Made by a program: the position numbers and the translations under genes. This document shows positions 1 through 5,264 of a stretch of DNA of 5,264 nt, one piece after another. Below the pieces are notes generated by a model, which saw only the letters and a program-made list of their open reading frames with translations, ran no database searches and was not told the DNA's origin. Every line of letters starts with the position of its first letter. Within the stretch, counting starts at the first letter, position 1. The stretch is from Flavobacteriaceae bacterium. GTDB taxonomy: Bacteria; Bacteroidota; Bacteroidia; Flavobacteriales; Flavobacteriaceae. Location: the NCBI GenBank assembly GCA_002714815.1, contig PAYI01000052.1, positions 11,158 to 16,421 on the forward strand, written 5' to 3'.

Positions 1-315
1 ATCATGGAGCGTGATTGGGAAAAAATAGGAAAAGATCTTAAAGGAAAAGTCAATATCTACTGTGGGGATATGGATAATTATTATTTAAACAACGCTGTTG
101 TTCTAACTGAAGAGTTTTTAGAAAATTCCACTAATCCTTACTATGACGGGGAGGTTGATTATGGAAATCTTGCAGAACACTGTTGGAATGGAGATCAAAA
201 AAATCCAAATCATATTTCTAGGCTTCGTTACAACACAATGTACCTTAACAAAATTAAACAGAGGCTAAAAAAGACAGCCCCAAAAAATCACAATCTCAAG
301 AACTGGGATATATAA
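1..315 (+). CDS. C-terminal part of an alpha/beta-hydrolase-like (putative esterase) protein, 5' truncated
   Basis: The reading frame is open to the left window edge (first codon ATC), so the ATG at 4 is probably an internal Met and the gene starts outside the window; it ends with TAA at 313-315. About 104 residues are visible. Counting from the Met at base 4, a segment reading VNIYCGDMDNYYLNN (residues 16-30) looks like a late beta strand followed by an acidic turn, and AEHCWNGD (57-64) places a His (H59, codon 178-180) shortly before the end. An acidic residue after a late strand and a His near the C-terminus is the arrangement of the last two triad members in alpha/beta hydrolases. The tail is basic and hydrophilic. 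Its resemblance to uncharacterised esterase-like proteins of Bacteroidota and Gemmatimonadota is from memory. The nucleophile region is outside the window, so activity cannot be judged. It lies 20 bases upstream of the next gene, same strand, suggesting one operon. Coding status is firm; function is tentative. Confidence 0.72.
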   Translation: MMERDWEKIGKDLKGKVNIYCGDMDNYYLNNAVVLTEEFLENSTNPYYDGEVDYGNLAEHCWNGDQKNPNHISRLRYNTMYLNKIKQRLKKTAPKNHNLKNWDI

Positions 316-335
316 TAAAAGTAAAATTAAACATT

Positions 336-3300
336 ATGAAAAATTTAAATAAACTCAGACAAAACATTATTTCTGTACTTATACTTTTAATTGGATTAAA
401 TGAAGTTTATGCTCAAAAAGCTGAACTTTTGAACAACTATTCATGGAGAGCAATTGGCCCTGCAAATATGGGAGGTCGAGTAACTGACATCGATGGTGTG
501 CCAGGAGATCCATCTACTTTTTATGTTAGTGGTGCAGATGGAGGAATCCACAAAACAGTTGACGGTGGAGTAAGTTTCTCTCCCATTTTTGAGAAGCAAA
601 GAGCTTATTCAATTGGAGCATTAACTATTGCCAGCTCTGACAAAAATGTCCTATGGGTTGGGACTGGTGAAGGAGATCCAAGAAATAGCGTAGGATATGG
701 ATGGGGAGTATACAGATCCGTTAACGGTGGAGAATCATGGAAACATCTTGGCCTTAAAAAAACTGAAAGAATAAAACGTATTGTAGTAGATCCTAATAAT
801 CCAGATGTCGCATGTGTTTGTGCCCTTGGTAAAGAGTGGGGACCAAATAAAGAAAGAGGGGTTTTTAAAACTTCTGATGGAGGAAAAACATGGGACAAGA
901 TTCTTTATATTGATGAAAATACTGGATGTGCTGATATTGCAATGGAAAATGAAAATCCAAGAATAATGTATGCTGGGATGTGGACATTTAGGAGAAAACC
1001 ATGGCGTTTTGATGATGGTGGAAAAAACACAGCTATTTATAAAACTCTGGATGGTGGTGCAACATGGAAAAAAATTATGAATGGATTACCTAAAACCGAT
1101 ATGGCACGACCTGGAATTCATATTGCTCAAAGTAATCCAAATATAATTTATCTTATGACTGAATTTGAAGGTGGTGGAACAGCTTTTCGTTCTGAGGATA
1201 AAGGAGAAAACTGGGAAATGGTTAATGATGATCCAAATATCAATTTTAGACCATTTTACTATAGTGATGTTAGAGTAGATCCAAAACGTCCAAATATTTT
1301 GTTTTCTATATCAGGTAGATTGAGTCGTTCTAAAGATAGTGGACAAACATGGGATAGAATTGCTACAACAGTCCATGGAGATCACCAAGCTTTATGGATT
1401 GATCCTGAAAACTCTAATTATATTCTCAATGGAAGTGATGGTGGATTTCAAAGATCCTTTGATGGTGGAGATAATTGGGAAACAATTAACAATATTGAAC
1501 TTTCCCAATTTTATCAAATTCAAATAGATAATTTAAAGCCTTACAATGTTTATGGGGGGCTTCAAGATAATGGTACTTGGGTAGGACCAAGTAACTCATT
1601 GTATAGTGCCGGAATTTTAAAACGTCACTGGAAAGGCCTTGCTTATGGTGACGGCTACTTTGCTGAGCCTATTCCAGGAAATGAACATTTAGTATATACA
1701 AATCTTCAAGGTGGGGTTCCTTTTTTAGTTGATAGCCGCTATGGAAATGTTCAAACGGTACATCCATACCCTAAAATTGTAGGTTCAGCTGGTGATGCAA
1801 TCGAAAATCATAAATACAGGTTTAATTGGGATGCACCAATTCACATTTCTCCTCATAATCCTGAAACTGTTTACGTAGGGGGCAATGTAATATTTAAATC
1901 TCTTGATCGTGGAAACAGTTGGGAGGAGATTAGCCCTGACTTAACTACTAATGATAAAAGCAAACAAAGAAGTTCAGGAGGTAATATCTATCAAGACAAT
2001 ACAGCTGCTGAGTTTCACTGTACGGTACTTTATATTGCAGAATCTCCAATTCAAAAAGGAGTTATTTGGGCAGGAACTGACGATGGCAATGTTCAACTTA
2101 CAATGAATGGTGGAGAAAATTGGACAAATTTAAAAGATAGAATTAAAGGACTTCCTGAGTTTTCATGGGTTTCAAAAATTCATGCTTCGGAACATAATGC
2201 TGGAACTGCTTTTGTTGTTGTAGACCAGCACCGAATGGATGATTTTAGGCCATATATTTTTATGACTTCAAACTTTGGAAAAACATGGCAAAAAATTTCC
2301 TCTGATTTGCCAATTGACGATTATGTAAAAGTTGTGCGGCAGGACCCTCATAATCCTAATTTACTTTTCGCAGGAATGGAACATGGAATATATGCAAGTT
2401 GGAACATGGGTAAAAACTGGGAAAAAATTAATATTGATCTGCCAAATGTTTCAGTAAGAGACTTAAGGGTTCAAAAACGTGACCGAGATTTAATTGTGGG
2501 GACTCATGGTAGAGGAGCATATATCTTAGATGATATTAGACCACTAGAAGAACTCTTAGAAGCACAGGAAAATTCAATTCATTTATTCCCGGTTAGGGAA
2601 GGAATTTTATGGAATATGTTTTGGAGACTAGAAAATCTTGGAGACAGGACTTATGCAGCTAAAAACCCTGAATATGGAACTTACATTAACTACTATTTAA
2701 ATCATACTCCAAAAACACCAATTAAACTGCATATTAAAGATGAGCAAGAAAATATAGTTACAACTATTGAGGATAAAAATCCAAAAAAAGGAATAAACAG
2801 ATTAGTATGGGATTTAGGTTATGATTCGGCGAAACCTTTAAATTTAAAAAAGAGAAGTGGAATTAATGATAAAACATCAACATCAAGTTTAACTTATGAG
2901 GGGTTAAGTGTAGAAATAAGACCCAAAGTAGCTCCAGGGAATTATAAAGCAGTTATTTCTTACATGGATGACATCCAAACATCTGATATTTTAGTAAGTG
3001 GAGATCATAGGATAAACATGCCTTTAGAAAGTTACACACAAAAAACTTCCGCCTTACTTAGTTTACGGGATTTACTTAATAAAACTCATGAGTTAATTGA
3101 AAACATTGTTTTAATTGAAAATCAGTTAGAAAGTCTCGCAATAAAATTAAAAATTGCATCTAGTAAGGATCTTTCAAAAGTAGAAGCTCTTTATGATAGA
3201 ATAAGAAGTTTTAAAGATGATCATTTAATGAGACCTCCACCTTCAATGGGATACAGACAAAGACCACGATTAAAAGAAGAGATAAGGTCATTAATGAGAG

Positions 3301-3464
3301 CAATTGATAATACAACTAATCCTCCTACCGTTCCACAAAAAGAACGGATCCAAAGTTTGACTGGAGAATTAAACGAACATCAAAAAACAATGGAAACAAT
3401 TAAAATAAGTCTAAATGAAATCAATGCTTCACATAAATCATTACCTCAAGTAATCCTAAATTAG
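336..3464 (+). CDS. Secreted Asp-box (BNR/VPS10-sortilin-like) beta-propeller protein
   Basis: The product has 1042 residues. Residues 1-26 form a signal peptide: basic n-region (K2, K6, R8), hydrophobic core IISVLILLIG, and a likely signal peptidase I site VYA|Q after A26, so it is exported. Residues about 35-735 hold eleven Asp-box motifs (S/T-x-D/N-x-G-x-x-W/F), the hallmark of sialidase, GH74 and VPS10/sortilin-type propellers, joined by blade strands such as VLWVGTGEGDPRNS (105-118). Residues about 795-890 resemble a FlgD-like beta sandwich (GINRLVWDLGYD at 819-830, APGNYKAVISY at 866-876). Residues about 900-1035 are mainly helical with a Pro/Arg-rich break (RPPPSMGYRQRPR, 966-978). No C-terminal type IX sorting domain is seen. 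Databases often label such proteins glycosyl hydrolase or VPS10-domain protein; no catalytic residues can be assigned, so a binding role is equally possible. The start is supported by the signal peptide; the upstream sequence is A-rich without a Shine-Dalgarno. The next gene begins 3 bases after its stop. Confidence 0.9.
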   Translation: MKNLNKLRQNIISVLILLIGLNEVYAQKAELLNNYSWRAIGPANMGGRVTDIDGVPGDPSTFYVSGADGGIHKTVDGGVSFSPIFEKQRAYSIGALTIASSDKNVLWVGTGEGDPRNSVGYGWGVYRSVNGGESWKHLGLKKTERIKRIVVDPNNPDVACVCALGKEWGPNKERGVFKTSDGGKTWDKILYIDENTGCADIAMENENPRIMYAGMWTFRRKPWRFDDGGKNTAIYKTLDGGATWKKIMNGLPKTDMARPGIHIAQSNPNIIYLMTEFEGGGTAFRSEDKGENWEMVNDDPNINFRPFYYSDVRVDPKRPNILFSISGRLSRSKDSGQTWDRIATTVHGDHQALWIDPENSNYILNGSDGGFQRSFDGGDNWETINNIELSQFYQIQIDNLKPYNVYGGLQDNGTWVGPSNSLYSAGILKRHWKGLAYGDGYFAEPIPGNEHLVYTNLQGGVPFLVDSRYGNVQTVHPYPKIVGSAGDAIENHKYRFNWDAPIHISPHNPETVYVGGNVIFKSLDRGNSWEEISPDLTTNDKSKQRSSGGNIYQDNTAAEFHCTVLYIAESPIQKGVIWAGTDDGNVQLTMNGGENWTNLKDRIKGLPEFSWVSKIHASEHNAGTAFVVVDQHRMDDFRPYIFMTSNFGKTWQKISSDLPIDDYVKVVRQDPHNPNLLFAGMEHGIYASWNMGKNWEKINIDLPNVSVRDLRVQKRDRDLIVGTHGRGAYILDDIRPLEELLEAQENSIHLFPVREGILWNMFWRLENLGDRTYAAKNPEYGTYINYYLNHTPKTPIKLHIKDEQENIVTTIEDKNPKKGINRLVWDLGYDSAKPLNLKKRSGINDKTSTSSLTYEGLSVEIRPKVAPGNYKAVISYMDDIQTSDILVSGDHRINMPLESYTQKTSALLSLRDLLNKTHELIENIVLIENQLESLAIKLKIASSKDLSKVEALYDRIRSFKDDHLMRPPPSMGYRQRPRLKEEIRSLMRAIDNTTNPPTVPQKERIQSLTGELNEHQKTMETIKISLNEINASHKSLPQVILN
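555..2420 (+). repeat. Eleven degenerate Asp-box motifs within the propeller gene
   Basis: Protein-level repeats, diverged at DNA level. Motifs occupy residues 74-81, 128-135, 179-186, 237-244, 286-293, 332-339, 374-381, 522-529, 589-596, 644-651 and 688-695 of the 1042-residue protein. Ten end in Trp; the first ends in Phe (TVDGGVSF). The Asp is replaced by Asn in boxes 2, 9, 10 and 11. Spacing is 42-67 residues, about one propeller blade each, except for a 148-residue interval between boxes 7 and 8, which has room for about three blades without a recognisable box. Counting those, roughly 14 blades would fit, compatible with two seven-bladed propellers, but a ten-bladed VPS10-like layout cannot be excluded from sequence alone. 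Confidence 0.88.
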
Positions 3465-3467
3465 ATA

Positions 3468-5141
3468 ATGCCCCAAAATCTAATTCTTATTTGGCTATTT
3501 GTATTTATTACAGCCTGTTCAAAGAGTCCAAATGTTGACTTTGTTATTAAAAACGGTTTCATATATGATGGTACAGGTGCTGTCCCTTATATGGGATCCG
3601 TTGCAATAAATAAAGATAAAATAGTCTATGTTGGCCCTCCAAAGTCTTTCATAGCAAATCAAACTATTGATGCGACAGATAAGATAATTTCCCCAGGATT
3701 TATAAATATGTTAAGTTGGGGTGTTGAGACCTTAATAGAAGACGGAAAGTCTGAAAGTGATATCCGTCAGGGGGTTACATTAGAAGTTTTTGGTGAAGGA
3801 ATGTCATGGGGACCAGTAAATGAAGAACTCAAAACTTATATGAAAAAAAACCAAGGAGATATTCAGTACGAAATCGCTTGGAATACATTAGGAGAGTATC
3901 TTCAATTTCTTGAAAACAAGGGAGTTTCTACAAACATAGCTTCTTTTATTGGTGCTACCACACTTCGCGTAAATGCCATAGGCTTTGAAGATAGAAAGCC
4001 TAATGCTGATGAAATGGAACTTATGAAAAAGTTAGTTCATCAGGGAATGAAAGAAGGTGCTATGGGAATAGGATCTTCTTTAATTTATGCACCTGCATTT
4101 TATTCTTCTACAGAAGAACTTATCCAAATCTGTAAAGTAGCTGCAAAATATGATGGGATGTATATTTCTCATATGAGAAGTGAAGGAAATAAAATTCTTG
4201 AGAGTGTTGATGAACTTTTAGAAATAGCTAACCAGGCAGGAATAAGAGCAGAAATATACCATCTTAAACAAAGTGGAAAAAAGAATTGGGGAAAGTTGGA
4301 TGCAGTTATTAGGAAAATAGATTCTGCCCGTGCCAAAGGCTTAAAAATAACTGCTGATATGTATACCTATACAGCTGGAGCAACAGGATTAGATGCTTCG
4401 ATGCCTCCATGGGTTCAGGAAGGGGGTTTGGATAAATGGATCGAAAGACTTAAAAATCCTAAAATTAGAAATAAAGTTGTCAAAGAGATGCAAACCGATA
4501 CTAATAATTGGGAAAACCTAATGCATGCTGCAGAATCATCAGATAAATTAATTTTAGTTGGTTTTAAAAATGATAGCTTAAAATATTTTACTGGTAAAAC
4601 TCTTACAGAAGTTGCAAAAATAAAAGGTAAAAGTCCTGAAGAAACAGCTATAGATTTAGTAATACAAGATGGAAGTAGAGTTGGTACAGTCTACTTTTTA
4701 ATGGATGAGCTTAATGTAAAAAGACAAATTCAATTACCATACATGAGTTTTGGATCTGATGCTGGTTCAATGGCTACTGAAGGAGTCTTCTTAAAAAGCA
4801 GTACTCACCCGAGAGCATTTGGAAATTTTGCTCGATTATTAGGTAAATATGTGCGTGATGAAAAAATTATTCCATTAGAAGAGGCAATCTATAAATTATC
4901 AGGTTTACCTGCTCGCAATTTAAAAATTAAACAAAGAGGTCTACTTAAAAAGGGATATTTTGCAGATGTTGTTGTCTTTGATGCCGATTCAATAAATGAT
5001 CATGCGACCTTTGAAAATCCAATGCAGTATTCATCAGGAGTTGAACAAGTATGGGTTAATGGAACTCATGTTCTTAAAAATGGTAAACATACAGGAGCTT
5101 ATGGAGGTAGGTTTGTTAAAGGGCCCGGATATGAAAAATAG
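3468..5141 (+). CDS. Lipoprotein amidohydrolase, N-acyl-D-amino-acid deacylase (D-aminoacylase) family, with an altered metal site
   Basis: The product has 557 residues. Residues 1-17 are a lipoprotein signal with lipobox ITAC (lipidated C17), so the enzyme should be membrane-anchored outside the cytoplasm; the n-region MPQN lacks the usual Lys/Arg. An upstream start is ruled out by the in-frame TAG at 3462-3464, and the next Met is residue 42. Residues about 23-75 form the first half of the amidohydrolase beta sandwich (VIKNGFIYDGTG), then a TIM-barrel domain, then the returning sandwich (KKGYFADVVVFDAD, about 494-507). Family marks are H235 (YISHMRSEG), H265 (IYHLK), NWGK (273-276), D431 (SFGSDAGS) and HPRAFGNFARLLGKYV (447-462). 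Relatives hydrolyse N-acyl-D-amino acids to a carboxylate and a D-amino acid using zinc. Here the usual HxH after PGFI is L82-S83-W84, and the position of the DAA bridging Cys is G111, next to E110, so substrate and activity are uncertain. Its gene starts 3 bases after the propeller gene and is probably translationally coupled to it. Confidence 0.9.
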   Translation: MPQNLILIWLFVFITACSKSPNVDFVIKNGFIYDGTGAVPYMGSVAINKDKIVYVGPPKSFIANQTIDATDKIISPGFINMLSWGVETLIEDGKSESDIRQGVTLEVFGEGMSWGPVNEELKTYMKKNQGDIQYEIAWNTLGEYLQFLENKGVSTNIASFIGATTLRVNAIGFEDRKPNADEMELMKKLVHQGMKEGAMGIGSSLIYAPAFYSSTEELIQICKVAAKYDGMYISHMRSEGNKILESVDELLEIANQAGIRAEIYHLKQSGKKNWGKLDAVIRKIDSARAKGLKITADMYTYTAGATGLDASMPPWVQEGGLDKWIERLKNPKIRNKVVKEMQTDTNNWENLMHAAESSDKLILVGFKNDSLKYFTGKTLTEVAKIKGKSPEETAIDLVIQDGSRVGTVYFLMDELNVKRQIQLPYMSFGSDAGSMATEGVFLKSSTHPRAFGNFARLLGKYVRDEKIIPLEEAIYKLSGLPARNLKIKQRGLLKKGYFADVVVFDADSINDHATFENPMQYSSGVEQVWVNGTHVLKNGKHTGAYGGRFVKGPGYEK

Positions 5142-5144
5142 AAG

Positions 5145-5164
5145 CCCAATATATTGGGTATTTT
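5145..5164. terminator. Probable bidirectional terminator between convergent genes
   Basis: A perfect 14-base palindrome, CCCAATATATTGGG (5145-5158), starts 4 bases after the amidohydrolase stop codon. It can fold into a 6-bp stem with a 4-base loop, with one extra G-T pair possible at the base. On the + strand it is followed by TATTTTG; on the - strand, reading away from the tRNA, it is followed by CTTCTATTTTTC. T-rich tracts on both sides and the position between two convergent genes fit a shared intrinsic terminator. The stem is short with only three G-C pairs, so it may be a weak one. Confidence 0.6.
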
Positions 5165-5165
5165 G

Positions 5166-5247
5166 TGCGGGTGAAGGGACTCGAACCCCCACGCCGTGAA
5201 GCACTAGATCCTAAATCTAGCGTGTCTACCAATTTCACCACACCCGC
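5166..5247 (-). tRNA. tRNA-Leu, anticodon UAG (reads CUA and probably other CUN codons)
   Basis: The reverse complement folds as a complete class II tRNA of 82 bases. The acceptor stem GCGGGTG/CACCCGC is perfect over 7 bp with discriminator A at 5166, the discriminator typical of leucine tRNAs. The D arm contains AAATTGGTAGA with a 3-bp stem GTG/CAC. The anticodon stem CTAGA/TCTAG encloses loop TTTAGGA, giving anticodon TAG at 5213-5211. The variable arm is 13 bases (TGCTTCACGGCGT). The T arm is GGGGG-TTCGAGT-CCCTT with two G-U pairs. The 3' CCA is not encoded (the gene reads A then CAA), so it must be added by the CCA-adding enzyme. The gene is convergent with the amidohydrolase; its promoter must lie in or beyond the 17 bases left at the right edge. 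Confidence 0.96.
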
Positions 5248-5264
5248 GAAAGGTGGACAAATAT

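Noticed and set aside
4..6. ATG at base 4 as a true gene start
   Set aside because: The frame is open to the window edge and the segment looks like the C-terminus of a larger protein, so it is best treated as 5' truncated.
316..335. Promoter in the gap before the propeller gene
   Set aside because: The 20 bases are A/T-rich, but no Bacteroidota-type TAnnTTTG element or Shine-Dalgarno is visible; co-transcription with the upstream gene is simpler.
605..898. 97-residue open frame on the - strand
   Set aside because: It lies entirely within the propeller gene, opposite a stretch that encodes clear Asp-box motifs. Its product is low-complexity (many Pro, Ser, Leu), with no domain and no upstream signals, so it is a shadow frame.
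1339..1527. 62-residue open frame on the + strand
   Set aside because: It is out of frame within the propeller gene and overlaps Asp-box coding sequence; no recognisable product or start signal.
4996..5199. 67-residue open frame on the + strand
   Set aside because: It overlaps the amidohydrolase C-terminus in another frame and runs through the terminator into the tRNA gene; an accidental open frame.
5166..5247. tRNA-Leu as an integration (att) site for a mobile element
   Set aside because: tRNA 3' ends are common integration sites, but there is no integrase, no repeated tRNA fragment and no change in sequence character in the window.

Overview
The window is a compact, AT-rich stretch of bacterial chromosome that looks like Bacteroidota, most likely a Flavobacteriia-type organism. 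Three things point there: strong A/T bias at third codon positions, A-rich gene starts with no Shine-Dalgarno sequence, and the protein families present (an exported Asp-box propeller protein and a lipoprotein amidohydrolase). This placement is inference from style and family, not from a marker gene.

Layout: (1) 1-315 is the 3' end of a + strand gene that runs in from outside the window; its C-terminal segment resembles the end of an alpha/beta-hydrolase (esterase-like) protein. (2) 336-3464 encodes a 1042-residue secreted protein with a signal peptide, eleven recognisable Asp-box (BNR/sortilin-like) motifs, a beta-sandwich-like segment and a helical C-terminus. (3) 3468-5141 encodes a 557-residue predicted lipoprotein of the N-acyl-D-amino-acid deacylase (D-aminoacylase) branch of the amidohydrolase superfamily. 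(4) 5145-5164 is a palindrome with flanking T-runs on both strands, a probable bidirectional terminator. (5) 5166-5247 on the - strand is a complete tRNA-Leu with anticodon UAG. The remaining 17 bases (5248-5264) lie upstream of the tRNA and show nothing I can assign. No gene-free stretch longer than about 25 bases exists.

The three protein genes run in the same direction with gaps of 20 and 3 bases, so they are probably co-transcribed. Genes 2 and 3 carry export signals, and all three look like extracytoplasmic hydrolase-type or binding proteins. A shared role in handling peptides, N-acylated amino acids or related cell-wall or dissolved organic material in the periplasm or at the cell surface is plausible but not shown by the sequence.

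The most notable point is in the amidohydrolase. The His-x-His metal motif expected after the first beta strand is replaced by Leu-Ser-Trp, and the position of the bridging Cys of D-aminoacylase is Gly. The two later metal-binding His residues and the catalytic Asp are kept at the expected positions. No mobile element, CRISPR array or clearly new multi-gene system is visible.
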